This document shows, in pieces, positions 1 to 9,157 of a stretch of DNA of 64,000 nucleotides; the stretch's first letter is position 1; every line of letters starts with the position of its first letter. Both the position numbers and the translations under genes were made by a program. This DNA is from Methylobacterium ajmalii. GTDB taxonomy: Bacteria > Pseudomonadota > Alphaproteobacteria > Rhizobiales > Beijerinckiaceae. Location: NCBI RefSeq assembly GCF_016613415.1, contig NZ_JACWCT010000103.1, positions 1 to 64,000 on the forward strand. Reading direction: 5' to 3'. The notes under the pieces were generated by a model. It was not told the origin of the DNA and ran no database searches. It saw only the letters and a list, made by a program, of their open reading frames with translations.

Positions 1-909
1 GATCCCGGCCGCACCGCCGGCGCCGTCGGCGAGCCGGCCCTGCGCCGGCGCCGCGCCGCCTCCGCCTTCGCCCTCTCGACGGTGCCGCTCGTCGCGCTCC
101 TCGTCTACGGGATCTACGGCTCGCCCGACCTGCCGGCCCGGCCCCAGGCCGATCGCCTGGCCCACGCGAAGGCGGCCGGCAACGATCTCGCCGCGGCGGT
201 GGCGCAGATCGAGGCGCATCTCGCCAAGGCGCCCGAGGACGGCCGCGGCTGGGCGGTGCTCGCCCCGGTCTACCTGCGGGTCGGGCGCGTCGAGGACGCG
301 ATCAAGGCCTACGAGAACTCCCTGCGGATCCTCGGCGACGACGCGGGCCGGCTCGCCGATTACGGCGAGGCCCTGGTGGCGGCCGATGACGGCGTCGTCT
401 CCGCCAAGTCCCGCGACGCCTTCGAGCGGGCGCTCCGCCAGGATCCCAGGGCGGTCAAGCCGCAATTCTACCTCGCCCGCGCCGCCGAGCAGGACGGCGA
501 CCGCGACAAGGCCCGCACCCGCTACGCGGCGCTCGTCGCCGCCTCCCCGGCCGAAGCGCCCTGGCTGCCGATGGTGCGCGAGAGCCTGGCCCGCCTCGAC
601 GGCACCCCGCCGCCTGCAGCCAACCCCGCCGCGGGCGCTGCCCCGGCCACGGCCCCCGCGATGAGCGAGGAGCAGCGCGGCATGGTCCGGGGCATGGTTG
701 AGGGGCTGGCGCAGCGCCTCGCCGAGAAGGGCGGGACGGGCGAGGAATGGGCCCGGCTGGTGCGCTCCTACGGGGTGCTGGGCGAGCGGGCGAAGGCCGA
801 GGAGACGCTGGCCAAGGCCCGCGGCGCGCTCGGGAGCGACCCCGGCAAGCTCGCGCCGGTGGAGGAGGTGGCCCGCGAGATGGGATTGGGTGCGAGGGCG
901 GCCCCTTGA
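1..909 (+). CDS. ccmI: Cytochrome c maturation protein CcmI (5' end outside window)
   Basis: The frame is open from base 1 to a TGA at 907-909, so the gene starts upstream of the window. A membrane segment lies at about bases 70-120 (V-P-L-V-A-L-L-V-Y-G), followed by an Ala-rich TPR-like periplasmic domain and a Pro/Ala linker at about 600-660. In the Ccm System I pathway CcmI binds apocytochrome c and presents it to the heme-ligation complex CcmF/CcmH. The order ccmI-ccmE-ccmF-ccmH downstream supports the call, as the isolated TPR sequence is not very diagnostic. An internal GTG at 82 lies inside the second membrane helix and is unlikely to be the start. Confidence 0.85.
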   Translation, partial: DPGRTAGAVGEPALRRRRAASAFALSTVPLVALLVYGIYGSPDLPARPQADRLAHAKAAGNDLAAAVAQIEAHLAKAPEDGRGWAVLAPVYLRVGRVEDAIKAYENSLRILGDDAGRLADYGEALVAADDGVVSAKSRDAFERALRQDPRAVKPQFYLARAAEQDGDRDKARTRYAALVAASPAEAPWLPMVRESLARLDGTPPPAANPAAGAAPATAPAMSEEQRGMVRGMVEGLAQRLAEKGGTGEEWARLVRSYGVLGERAKAEETLAKARGALGSDPGKLAPVEEVAREMGLGARAAP

Positions 910-1032
910 CGATCGCCCCCGCCCCGCAGAGGGGAAGATCCGGGGGCGCGGGGCCTTCGGACGGCAGAGGCTCGCGAATCATCCCACGGTGCGCCCCCGC
1001 CTTTTTCCCGCCTCGCCAGGCGAGCCGGGCCG

Positions 1033-1143
1033 ATGCACAACACACCAACAGAGCCGGCTCCCCACGCCGGCCCCTCGGGAGACGCCCCTGATGACGACAG
1101 CGACCCCCCTCCCCCGCCGCCCGCGTTGAGACCCGCCCCATGA
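1033..1143 (+). CDS. Doubtful 36-residue proline-rich ORF overlapping ccmE
   Basis: An ATG at 1033 opens a 36-codon frame ending in a run of prolines; its TGA (1141-1143) overlaps the ccmE ATG (1140) as ATGA. The overlap would suit translational coupling, but there is no clear ribosome binding site, the composition is low-complexity (Pro, Asp, Ala), and I recognise no family. It may simply be ccmE leader. A stem-loop lies further upstream (914-948, arms CGCCCCCG/CGGGGGCG). Confidence 0.18.
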   Translation: MHNTPTEPAPHAGPSGDAPDDDSDPPPPPPALRPAP

Positions 1144-1670
1144 CGCGCCGGCGCCGCCGTTCCGTCCTCATCCTCGTCTGCGGCACCGTGCTGGCGGCGG
1201 CCCTCGGGCTCGTCCTGACGGCGATGCGCGACACCATCGTGTTCTTCCGCTCCCCCACCGAGGTGGCGAGCCAGAAGGTCGTGCCGGGCACGCGCTTTCG
1301 CCTCGGCGGGCTGGTCGAGGCCGGCTCGCTCAAGCGCGAGGCCGACGGGCATGTCGAGTTCGCCGTCACCGATACCGGCTCGACCGTGGCGGTGCGCTAC
1401 CGCGGCCTGCTGCCCGACCTCTTCCGCGAGGGCCAGGGCGTGGTGACCGAGGGCGTGCTGCAGGCCGACGGGACCTTCCGGGCCGACACGGTGCTGGCCA
1501 AGCACGACGAGACCTACATGCCGCGCGAGGTCGCCGACGCCCTCAAGGCGCAAGGCCGCTGGCAGGAGGGCGGCGCGGGCGGCCCCGCGAAGCCCGCGGG
1601 CGGCAAGCCCCAGCAGGCGCAAGCCGGCGAGGACCAACCCGGATCGGTCTCGCGCACCGCCGTGAAATAG
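1140..1670 (+). CDS. ccmE: Heme chaperone CcmE
   Basis: The 176-aa protein has one N-terminal membrane anchor (residues about 8-28) and a periplasmic OB-fold domain. The motif [10 protein letters not shown] carries His122, the residue that binds heme covalently in CcmE, and Tyr126, an axial ligand candidate. CcmE receives heme from CcmABC and hands it to CcmF. The last 40 residues are a disordered Gly/Pro/Gln tail, common in alphaproteobacterial members. It lies between ccmI and ccmF in a cytochrome c maturation operon, with 152 bp before ccmF containing a small GNRA-loop hairpin (1756-1771). Confidence 0.95.
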   Translation: MTRRRRRSVLILVCGTVLAAALGLVLTAMRDTIVFFRSPTEVASQKVVPGTRFRLGGLVEAGSLKREADGHVEFAVTDTGSTVAVRYRGLLPDLFREGQGVVTEGVLQADGTFRADTVLAKHDETYMPREVADALKAQGRWQEGGAGGPAKPAGGKPQQAQAGEDQPGSVSRTAVK

Positions 1671-1822
1671 TCACGCCCCGTGCGGCGGAAGGTCTTGGCG
1701 GCTCGGCCCGGGAAGCGGATTAAGGTGATGCCCGCGTTCCGCCGCAGCGGGACGCCGGGTCGCGAGACCCGTCGGCCGATCGTCCGCCGCGCTCGACACC
1801 CGCTTACCGAAAGGTCGCCCCG

Positions 1823-3820
1823 TTGCTGATCGAGGTTGGTCATTACGCCCTCGCCCTCGCGCTCGCCCTGTCGCTGACGCAGATGGTGATGCCGGTCTGG
1901 GCGAGCCGCGCCGGCGACCCGGTCCTGCGCAGCATCACGGTGCCGGCCGCGCTCGCCACCTTCGCGTGCATCGCCTTCGCGTTCGGGGCGCTGACCTACG
2001 CCCACGTCACCTCGGACTTCTCGGTCCAGAACGTCGTCGAGAACTCGCACTCGATGAAGCCGCTGATCTACAAGATCTCCGGCGTCTGGGGGAACCACGA
2101 AGGCTCGATGCTGCTCTGGGTGCTGATCCTGGCGCTGTTCGGCGCCGTGGTGGCGCTCGCCCGCAACTCCGTCCCACCGGTGCTGCGCGCCAACACCCTC
2201 GGGGTGCAGGCCGCGATCACCGCGGTGTTCCTGCTGTTCATCCTCGTCACCTCGAACCCCTTCGCCCGGCTCAACCCGGCCCCGATGGAGGGCCGCGACC
2301 TCAACCCGCTGCTCCAGGATCCCGGTCTCGCGATCCATCCGCCGCTGCTCTACCTCGGCTATGTCGGCTTCTCGATCACCTTCGCGTTCGCCATCGCGGC
2401 GCTGATCGAGGGCCGGATCGACGCCGCCTGGGCGCGCGCGGTGCGGCCCTGGACGCTCGCCGCCTGGTGCTTCCTCACCGTCGGCATCGCCATGGGGTCG
2501 TACTGGGCGTACTACGAGCTCGGCTGGGGCGGCTGGTGGTTCTGGGACCCGGTCGAGAACGCCTCGCTGATGCCCTGGCTCGCCGGCACCGCGCTGGTCC
2601 ACTCCACCGTGGTCATGGAGAAGCGCGACGCCCTGAAGGTCTGGACGGTGCTGCTCGCCATCCTGACCTTCTCGCTGTCGCTGCTCGGCACCTTCCTGGT
2701 GCGCTCGGGCGTGCTGACCTCGGTCCACACCTTCGCGACCGATCCCACCCGCGGCACCTTCATCCTCGGTATCCTGGTCCTGTTCATCGGCGGCTCGCTG
2801 GCGCTCTACGCCTGGCGGGCGCCCACCTTGCGCCAGGGCGGCCTGTTCGCGCCGATCTCCCGCGAGGGTGCGCTGGTGATGAACAACCTGTTCCTGTCGG
2901 CGGCCTGCGCCACGGTGCTGGTCGGCACGCTCTATCCCCTGGCGCTGGAATCGCTGACGGGGGAGAAGATCTCGGTCGGGCCGCCCTTCTTCAACCTGAC
3001 CTTCGTGCCGCTCGCGGTGCCGCTGCTCCTCGTGGTGCCGTTCGGCCAGACGCTGGCCTGGAAGCGCGGCGACCTCGCGGCGGCGAGCCAGCGGCTGTTC
3101 GTCGGCTTCGCGCTCGCCATCGCGGTCACGCTTCTCGCCGTCGCGGTCACCTGGGGCGGGCCGGTCGGCGCGCCGCTGGGCATCGGCCTCGGCGCCTACC
3201 TGATCCTCGGCGCCGCCTTCGAGATCGTCACGCGGGCGAGGGCCAAGACGGTGGGCGTGTCGCTGCGCCGCGCCGCCGGCCTGCCGCGCTCGGCCTGGGG
3301 CACGGCGCTCGCTCATGCCGGCGTCGGCGTCACGGTGATCGGCATCGCCGCCCAGGCCTGGAGCGTCGAGGCGCTGGCGACCCTGCCGCGCGGCGGGGAG
3401 CTCCGCGCCGGCCCCTACGTCGCGGTGCTGGAGGGCGTCCTGCCCCGCACCGGACCGAACTACACCGAGACGGTGGCCCACCTCACCATCCGGGAGGGCG
3501 GCGACCCGGTCGGGGTGATCGAGCCGGGCAAGCGCTTCTACGCCTCGCGCAACATGTCGGTGAGCGAGGCGGGCCTGCTCACCCGCGGGGTGAGCCAGGT
3601 CTATGCCAGCGTCGGCGAGACCGGCACCGACGGCCGCGTCGGTATCCGCCTCTACTACAAGCCCCTGGTGCTGCTGATCTGGCTCGGCGCCGTGGTGATG
3701 GCGCTCGGCGGCGGCCTGTCCCTCACCGACCGGCGCTTCCGCGTCGGCGCCCCGGCCTCGCGGCCGGCGATCCGCGACGCCGCCGGGCCGGTGCCGCCCC
3801 ATTCGGTTCCGGCGGAGTAG
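1823..3820 (+). CDS. ccmF: Cytochrome c heme lyase subunit CcmF
   Basis: The 665-aa polytopic membrane protein has the tryptophan-rich WWD-type signature at residues 235-246 ([12 protein letters not shown]), which faces the periplasm and handles heme from holo-CcmE. Hydrophobic helices run through most of the length, with a soluble periplasmic segment at about 520-610. Length matches the family (about 650). The start is a TTG at 1823, chosen because the product then begins L-I-E-V-G-H like other CcmF proteins and GAAAGG lies just upstream. It is followed by ccmH after 4 bp, so the two are co-translated. Confidence 0.95.
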   Translation: MLIEVGHYALALALALSLTQMVMPVWASRAGDPVLRSITVPAALATFACIAFAFGALTYAHVTSDFSVQNVVENSHSMKPLIYKISGVWGNHEGSMLLWVLILALFGAVVALARNSVPPVLRANTLGVQAAITAVFLLFILVTSNPFARLNPAPMEGRDLNPLLQDPGLAIHPPLLYLGYVGFSITFAFAIAALIEGRIDAAWARAVRPWTLAAWCFLTVGIAMGSYWAYYELGWGGWWFWDPVENASLMPWLAGTALVHSTVVMEKRDALKVWTVLLAILTFSLSLLGTFLVRSGVLTSVHTFATDPTRGTFILGILVLFIGGSLALYAWRAPTLRQGGLFAPISREGALVMNNLFLSAACATVLVGTLYPLALESLTGEKISVGPPFFNLTFVPLAVPLLLVVPFGQTLAWKRGDLAAASQRLFVGFALAIAVTLLAVAVTWGGPVGAPLGIGLGAYLILGAAFEIVTRARAKTVGVSLRRAAGLPRSAWGTALAHAGVGVTVIGIAAQAWSVEALATLPRGGELRAGPYVAVLEGVLPRTGPNYTETVAHLTIREGGDPVGVIEPGKRFYASRNMSVSEAGLLTRGVSQVYASVGETGTDGRVGIRLYYKPLVLLIWLGAVVMALGGGLSLTDRRFRVGAPASRPAIRDAAGPVPPHSVPAE

Positions 3821-3824
3821 CCGC

Positions 3825-4304
3825 ATGCCCGCCCCTTCCCCGGCCCTGCGCGCCCTTCTGCTCGCCCTCGTGCTCCTCGCGCCGGTCGCGGCCGGTGCGG
3901 TCCAGCCCGAGGAGGTGATGAAGGACCCCGCCCTCGAGGCGCGGGCCCGGACGATCTCGGCGGAGCTGCGCTGCCTGGTCTGCCAGAACCAGTCGATCGA
4001 CGATTCCGACGCGCCGCTCGCCCGCGACCTGCGGCTGATCGTGCGCGAGCGCCTGCGCCAGGGCGACGGCGACGAGGCGGTGCTGAGCTACGTCGTGCAG
4101 CGCTACGGCGAGTTCGTGCTGCTGCGCCCGGTGCTGGCCTGGCACACCGCCTTCCTGTGGTTCACCCCGGTCCTGGTGGTCGGCCTCGGCGGCCTCGCCC
4201 TGTGGGCCGCCGCCCGCCGGCGCCGGCCGGCCCCGCCGCGGGGGCTCACCGCCGCCGAGGAGGCGGCCGTCGCCGAGTTGGTGCGCCGGGCCGAGTCGCG
4301 GTGA
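3825..4304 (+). CDS. ccmH: Cytochrome c maturation thioreductase CcmH/CycL
   Basis: The 159-aa protein has a signal peptide (residues 1-25), the conserved L-R-C-L-V-C-Q-N-Q motif with the redox pair Cys50/Cys53, and one C-terminal membrane helix (about 107-125) with an Arg-rich cytoplasmic tail. It reduces the CXXCH cysteines of apocytochrome c before heme attachment and works with CcmF and CcmI. This is the short CcmH/CycL form; the TPR part found fused to it in E. coli is the separate ccmI gene at the start of the window. Its stop overlaps the next gene's GTG start. Confidence 0.93.
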   Translation: MPAPSPALRALLLALVLLAPVAAGAVQPEEVMKDPALEARARTISAELRCLVCQNQSIDDSDAPLARDLRLIVRERLRQGDGDEAVLSYVVQRYGEFVLLRPVLAWHTAFLWFTPVLVVGLGGLALWAAARRRRPAPPRGLTAAEEAAVAELVRRAESR

Positions 4305-5296
4305 GCGGCGGCCTCACCGACATCGCCGGCATCCGCGTCGGCCACGCCGAGGACCCCCGCGCGCAGTCCGGCGTCACCGCGGTCGTGTTCGACGCACCCA
4401 CCGTGGCGGCGGTCGACATCCGCGGCGGCGGGCCGGGGACGCGGGAGACCGATCTCCTCGATCCCGAGCGCACGGTGCCGGGGGTCGATGCCCTGGTCCT
4501 GTCCGGCGGCTCGGTCTTCGGGCTCGATGCGGCCTCGGGCGTCACCGCCTGGCTCGCCGAGACCGGCCGCGGCTTCGCGGTCGGCCCGGCCCGGGTGCCG
4601 ATCGTGCCGGCGGCGATCCTGTTCGATCTCCTCAACGGCGGCGACAAGGCGTGGGGCCGCTATCCCCCCTACCGCGACCTCGGCTTCGCCGCCGCGGCGA
4701 AGGCCGGCACCGGCCCGGTGGCGATGGGCTCGGTCGGGGCCGGGCTCGGCGCCCGGACCGCGAACCTCAAGGGCGGGCTCGGCAGCGCCTCGGCTGCGGT
4801 CGAGGGCACGGGCCTGCGCGTCGCGGCGCTGGTTGCCGTCAACGCGCTCGGGCGGGTCACGGTCGGGGACGGGCCGCATTTCTGGGCCGCGCCGTTCGAG
4901 ATCGGCGCCGAGTTCGGGGGCTTGGGCTCGCCCGCGACCCCGGCGCCCGACGCCTTCGCCTGGCCGGTGAAGCCGATGCCGGGCGCCAACACCACGATCG
5001 CGGTGGTTGCCACCGATGCCCGCCTGACCAAGGCCGAGGCCCGCCGCCTCGCCGTGATGGCGCAGGACGGCCTCGCCCGGGCGATCGTGCCGGCCCACAC
5101 CCCCCTCGACGGTGACCTCGTCTTTTCCGCCGCGACCGGCGCCGTGCCGCTCGCGGATCCGGTCGGGGATCTGGCCCGGCTCGGCGACGCGGCGGCGCGG
5201 GTGCTGGCGCGCGCCGTGGCGTTGGGGGTCTACCACGCGCGCGCCCTGCCGGTGGCGGGGGCGCAAGGGGCATGGCGGGATCGGTTCGGGGGGTGA
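4301..5296 (+). CDS. P1 family (MEROPS S58) peptidase, DmpA/NylC-like
   Basis: The 331-aa protein starts at a GTG overlapping the ccmH stop (GTGA). It matches the self-processing Ntn-type family that includes L-aminopeptidase DmpA and 6-aminohexanoate-oligomer hydrolase NylC. The motif P-G-A-N-T-T-I spans residues 227-233; autocleavage is expected between Asn230 and Thr231, making Thr231 the N-terminal nucleophile as in NylC (DmpA uses Ser). The Gly-rich N-terminal part ([10 protein letters not shown]) is also typical. Substrate cannot be inferred. Coupling to ccm genes looks positional rather than functional. It ends before a large palindrome that may terminate the operon. Confidence 0.88.
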   Translation: MSGGLTDIAGIRVGHAEDPRAQSGVTAVVFDAPTVAAVDIRGGGPGTRETDLLDPERTVPGVDALVLSGGSVFGLDAASGVTAWLAETGRGFAVGPARVPIVPAAILFDLLNGGDKAWGRYPPYRDLGFAAAAKAGTGPVAMGSVGAGLGARTANLKGGLGSASAAVEGTGLRVAALVAVNALGRVTVGDGPHFWAAPFEIGAEFGGLGSPATPAPDAFAWPVKPMPGANTTIAVVATDARLTKAEARRLAVMAQDGLARAIVPAHTPLDGDLVFSAATGAVPLADPVGDLARLGDAAARVLARAVALGVYHARALPVAGAQGAWRDRFGG

Positions 5297-5333
5297 AGGC
5301 GCAGCGGTTCCTGCTCGAACCCGCCCCCTCTCC

Positions 5334-5488
5334 CGGATGACTGGAGCGTCAGCGGAAGGAGATCCGGGATCCAGCAGAGAACTTGCCGCCAAGCGGCTCA
5401 GCCTCTGCAACGTTGTAGACGGGCGGACGCTTCGCGACCTTTCGTGCTGGATTCCGGATCTCCTTCCACTTCGTTTCAGTCGTCCGGG
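5334..5488. repeat. 155-bp imperfect palindrome between convergent genes
   Basis: The outer arms 5354-5376 and 5445-5467 pair over 23 bp with one mismatch, and similarity continues outward to 5334 and 5488 and inward to a centre near CAACGTTG at about 5411. The whole element is therefore a long foldback. It lies exactly between the stops of the S58 peptidase and the autotransporter, so the RNA could act as a bidirectional terminator. It resembles the small palindromic dispersed elements common in Methylobacterium. No second copy lies in this window. Confidence 0.75.
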
Positions 5489-5542
5489 AAAGGGCGGCGG
5501 ATCCTACGGGGTGGTGGGCACCTGCTGCCGGGTGCCCACCCC

Positions 5543-8062
5543 TCAGAACTGGTACCGCAGCCCCGCTGTCACCCCGTGCGCGACCCCGGCCCGGGTGCCG
5601 ATCGCCGCCTGGTAATCCACCCGCCAGCCGAGACGCTCGGTGAGGCTGCCCTGGAGGCCGGCGCCGGCGGTGACGAAGTCGGATTGCAGGAAGGGCACCG
5701 CCGCGGTCGCGGTGGCGAGCGGGTTCTGGACGCTGGCGAGACGGAAGAGCCCGGCGCTCCGCTGCGGACCGAGCCCGGCATTGTAGGCCACCCGCACCGA
5801 GGGGACGATGCCGGACAACCCGTAATAGGCCACCTCGGCGCCGAAGCGGGCGGTGGTCTGGAGCACGGTGAGGCCGCCATACGCGACGTTGTTGCCGGCC
5901 GCGCCCTGCTCGGTGAACCCGTCGATCCGGGCCGAGTAGTAGCTCAGGCCCGCGAAGGGCGTCAGCCGGAAGGCGGCGCGGTCGAAGACGAGGCCGGCCT
6001 CGCCGTCCAGCGCCAGGGCGGAACCGGAGGTCCGGGCCGCGGCGGTGAGCCCGTAGGCGGCCGGGCGGCGCAGGCCCGAGAAGTCGACGATCGGGGCGCC
6101 GCCGACGATGCCCTGCGCATAGAAGCTCGGGCCGTAATAGCCGCCATAGGCCGCGACCGTGAAGGCGCCCTGGTCCTGCCGGAAGCCCTGCTGGTAGGCT
6201 CCTTGCGGCCGCGACAGCGAGCCGCCGCCCCCGCCCACCGCGAGGCCGGCCCGCCACGGGCCGGTGAGCGGCAGGTCGAGGCCGGCCGAGCCCTGCGCGA
6301 CGGTGCGGTCGAGGGAAAGGCCGCCGTTGCGCGGCTGGTCGGCGAACACGACGTCGCCCCCGACCCAGAGCGCCGGGCCGGCGGTGCCCCAGGCGCCCTG
6401 GCCGGCCCCCGCCGGCAGGTTGGCCCCGCGGCGCAGGGCCGAGAGATGGTCCTGCACGCCGCGCGTCGCGGAGGCCGCCGCGGTGATCGCGCCGGCCCCC
6501 AGGCCCTGCAGCACCGTCGGCGCCGTCTCCTTCATCACCGCGAGCGAGAGCGGGTCGACGTAGGTCGGCAGGGTCAGCCGGTAGGCGAGCAGGATGTTGT
6601 CGTTGTTGATGCCGGCGTCATAGGGCTGGCCGTTGATGACGCCCTGGCGGGTCAGGAAGTCGTTGTCGTTGCCGACGAGCAGGAAGTAGTCGTTGGGCGC
6701 CCGCTCGCTCAGCACCGGCACGAGGCCCATCGCCTCGATCTTCTCGGGGAGCGTGGTCTGGGTCGCCGGGCCGGTGGTCAGGTTCATCCCGAAGCGGTTG
6801 AGCTGCACCGGGTTGAGCAGGTTGACGACCTCGGTCGCCTGCACCGGGGCGAGGCCGGCCCGCAGGGTGCCGTTCGGGGCGATCGGCGTCGTGCCGTCAT
6901 AGGCGCTGCCGGCGATGTTGGTGGCGCCCGCCGTGTCGACGAGGAGCACGCTCTTGTAGACGATCGGCGTGGTGTTGCCGGTGCCGAGCCCGTTCGAATC
7001 CCGCGATAGGACCAGGAACTGGGTGTCGTTGAGCGCCACCATCTCGCTCTGGGCCGCGGTGCGGTTGGGCGCGCCGCCATTGCCGCTCTGCTGATAGACC
7101 GGGAGCTGCAGCACGTATTCGCGGCTCGGCGCCGCCGGGGTCGGGGTGCCGGAGATGTCGTAGTAGAGGATGCGGGTATTGGCCCGCTGCTGCTGGTTGG
7201 GGCCGGAATCCTGCAGCGTCGCGCTCTGCAGGATGGCGACGAGGCCGCGCCCGTCCGGGGTCAGCGCCAGGGCCTCGAGGCCCTGGTTGTTGCGCCGCCC
7301 GGTGTCGGGCGGGTTGAGCGAGTTGAAGTTGAGCTGGCCGTTCGTCACCGGCTGGAGCGCCGCCGGGATGCCGATCAGGCCCTGCAGCTGGCCATTGCGG
7401 TTGAAGTAGTAGACGTTCGGGCCGTACTCGTCGCTGACGTAGAACGAGCCGTCGAGGCGGCGCGCCAGGCCCTCGGCGTCGAGGCTGATGCGCCCCGCGC
7501 TCGGGCCGGCGGCGGCCGAGGGCAGCACCGCGCCGAGCTGCGCGGTGGTGCCGGCGGCCGGATCGAGGCCGCTGAAGCGCTGGCCCTTGGCGTCGGTGAG
7601 CACGATGCCGCCGTCCGGCGTCAGGGTGACCTGGGCTTGCGAGGTCGTGGCCTGCGGCAGGGCCGCGCCCGCATAGGGCGTGAAGCTCAGGGAGAAGCGG
7701 TTGAGCCGGCCGGCATAGTCGCTGAACAGGCCGCCGTCGGGGTTGTTGTAGCCGCGGTCGGGCAGCGTGTAGAGCGTGCCCGTGTAGGTGTCGCCGCTGC
7801 GCCGCCAGGTCGCGAGGTCGACGGCGAGCGACGAGAACGAGCCGAGGGAATCGCCGAGGAAGTCGCGGGTGTTGGCCGACAGCCGGCCGACGCCCTGCAG
7901 GCCCTGGTTGACGATCGTCGTGCCGCCGGCCGCCACCGAGACCGGATCGTCCGTGCGCTGCAGGTTCGGCACCCGCGCCTCGATCGACTGGGCCTGCGCG
8001 AGACCCGCGCTCGCGAGGAGGCCGCCCGCCGCCACGGCGGCACGGATGGAGATGGTGGTCAC
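5543..8062 (-). CDS. Esterase-like phytase-domain autotransporter
   Basis: The 839-aa protein has a signal peptide (residues 1-25, ending A-Q-A-Q), a passenger of about 480 residues resembling the esterase-like phytase domain (D-E-Y-G-P-N-V-Y-Y-F, N-N-Q-G-L-E-A-L-A-L), and a C-terminal region of about 270 residues with alternating aromatic/Gly beta-strands. It ends in G-L-R-Y-Q-F, the terminal-Phe signature recognised by the Bam machinery. The likely role is a surface-displayed hydrolase of phosphate or other esters; substrate is not shown. No obvious operon partner: crcB is divergent and the S58 peptidase convergent. Confidence 0.82.
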   Translation of the reverse strand: MTTISIRAAVAAGGLLASAGLAQAQSIEARVPNLQRTDDPVSVAAGGTTIVNQGLQGVGRLSANTRDFLGDSLGSFSSLAVDLATWRRSGDTYTGTLYTLPDRGYNNPDGGLFSDYAGRLNRFSLSFTPYAGAALPQATTSQAQVTLTPDGGIVLTDAKGQRFSGLDPAAGTTAQLGAVLPSAAAGPSAGRISLDAEGLARRLDGSFYVSDEYGPNVYYFNRNGQLQGLIGIPAALQPVTNGQLNFNSLNPPDTGRRNNQGLEALALTPDGRGLVAILQSATLQDSGPNQQQRANTRILYYDISGTPTPAAPSREYVLQLPVYQQSGNGGAPNRTAAQSEMVALNDTQFLVLSRDSNGLGTGNTTPIVYKSVLLVDTAGATNIAGSAYDGTTPIAPNGTLRAGLAPVQATEVVNLLNPVQLNRFGMNLTTGPATQTTLPEKIEAMGLVPVLSERAPNDYFLLVGNDNDFLTRQGVINGQPYDAGINNDNILLAYRLTLPTYVDPLSLAVMKETAPTVLQGLGAGAITAAASATRGVQDHLSALRRGANLPAGAGQGAWGTAGPALWVGGDVVFADQPRNGGLSLDRTVAQGSAGLDLPLTGPWRAGLAVGGGGGSLSRPQGAYQQGFRQDQGAFTVAAYGGYYGPSFYAQGIVGGAPIVDFSGLRRPAAYGLTAAARTSGSALALDGEAGLVFDRAAFRLTPFAGLSYYSARIDGFTEQGAAGNNVAYGGLTVLQTTARFGAEVAYYGLSGIVPSVRVAYNAGLGPQRSAGLFRLASVQNPLATATAAVPFLQSDFVTAGAGLQGSLTERLGWRVDYQAAIGTRAGVAHGVTAGLRYQF

Positions 8063-8291
8063 GATTCGCCCCCGAGGCTGACTTTGCGGCAGCGATGCGG
8101 CGGGGACGTGACGGTGGCATGACGCGGCGTGGCCCCGCCGAACCGGACGGAACCCGGTGCGGCCTGCCGGCCACGGTCGCGGGGCTGGCCTCGCCTCCCC
8201 CGTCGCTCCTCTCCCGCTGCACCCCTCCTGCTCGCCCTCGGCGCCGGGCCGTGGCAGAAGGCGCCCGGCATCAAGCGGAGGCGTCGGAGCG

Positions 8292-8663
8292 GTGAGCTAT
8301 CTGGTGGTCTTTCTCGGCGCCGGCCTCGGCGGGGCCCTGCGCCACGGCGTCAACCTGTGGGCGGCGCGGGCGGGGAGCGGCTTCCCGTTCGGCACGATGG
8401 TGATCAATGTCGTCGGCTCGATCCTGATGGGCGTGCTCACCGGCTGGTTCGCCGCCCGGGGCGGCGGGCCGCAGGCGCTGCGGCTCTTCCTCACCACCGG
8501 GGTGCTCGGCGGCTTCACCACCTTCTCGACCTTCTCGCTCGAGGCCTTCCTGCTGTGGGAGCGGGGTGCCCACGGGGCGGCGCTCGCCTACGTGGCGGTG
8601 TCGGTGGCGGCGGGCATCGCCGGCGTGGCGGCGAGCCTCGTGGTGCTGCGCCAGCTCGCCTGA
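8292..8663 (+). CDS. crcB: Fluoride ion channel CrcB/Fluc
   Basis: The 123-aa protein has four hydrophobic helices, typical of the dual-topology Fluc fluoride exporter. Recognisable motifs are G-G-A-L-R-H near the N-terminus, F-P-F-G-T-M-V-I-N-V-G-S-like residues in helix 2, and G-G-F-T-T-F-S-T-F-S-x-E in helix 3 (the fluoride-lining Phe and Na+-site region). I chose GTG 8292 because the product then begins V-S-Y-L-V-V-F-L-G-A-G like homologues; the upstream extension is charged low-complexity. I could not make a fluoride riboswitch out of the 229 bp upstream. Confidence 0.92.
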   Translation: MSYLVVFLGAGLGGALRHGVNLWAARAGSGFPFGTMVINVVGSILMGVLTGWFAARGGGPQALRLFLTTGVLGGFTTFSTFSLEAFLLWERGAHGAALAYVAVSVAAGIAGVAASLVVLRQLA

Positions 8664-8738
8664 GCCGTGCGCCGGATCACGCCCGGCGAGCCGGCACGGT
8701 TGACAAGTCGGGGGGATCGGGGAGGAGTCGAACCTGAA

Positions 8739-9128
8739 ATGAGCGACAACGCCCCCCCTCCCGCGACCGAGGCCGACGCGCTCCCCGCCGGCACGCCCCC
8801 CGTCCCGGCGGAGGGCCGCCCGCGCATCGCCATCACCTACTGCACGCAGTGCAACTGGCTCCTGCGGGCCGGCTGGATGGCGCAGGAGCTGCTCTCGACC
8901 TTCCGCGACGCGATCGGCGAGGTGGCGCTGATCCCCGGGAGCGGCGGCGCCTTCGCGATCACCTGCGACGACGCCCTGATCTGGGAGCGCAGGCGCGACG
9001 GCGGATTTCCCGACATCAAGGCCCTCAAGCAGCGGGTGCGCGACCGGATCGAGCCCGGGCGCGACCTCGGCCATGTCGACCGGGCAAGCCGAGAAGACCC
9101 GACAAGCCGACAGGGCCCGACGCCTTGA
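8739..9128 (+). CDS. SelT/SelW/SelH family (Rdx) thioredoxin-fold protein
   Basis: The 129-aa protein starts at ATG 8739 behind GGGGAGGAG. After a disordered Pro-rich start, the Rdx domain carries Y-C-T-Q-C-N-W (Cys35/Cys38), the redox motif of selenoprotein W relatives; here both are Cys, so no selenocysteine is needed. The G-S-G-G-A-F-x-I loop is also conserved. The family is thought to act in thiol redox control, but a bacterial partner is not known. It lies 75 bp downstream of crcB and 29 bp upstream of a histidine kinase on the same strand. Confidence 0.85.
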   Translation: MSDNAPPPATEADALPAGTPPVPAEGRPRIAITYCTQCNWLLRAGWMAQELLSTFRDAIGEVALIPGSGGAFAITCDDALIWERRRDGGFPDIKALKQRVRDRIEPGRDLGHVDRASREDPTSRQGPTP

Positions 9129-9157
9129 CCCTCCCGCGCCGCCCGCGCGCCACCGTG

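Noticed and set aside
1514-3826. 770-codon open frame antisense to ccmF
   Set aside because: Same high-GC shadow effect; no motifs, and ccmF motifs are intact on the other strand.
8063-8291. Fluoride riboswitch upstream of crcB
   Set aside because: Expected because crcB is often so controlled, but I could not assemble the conserved pseudoknot segments or the terminal UGAUG element; only generic GC-rich hairpins are present.
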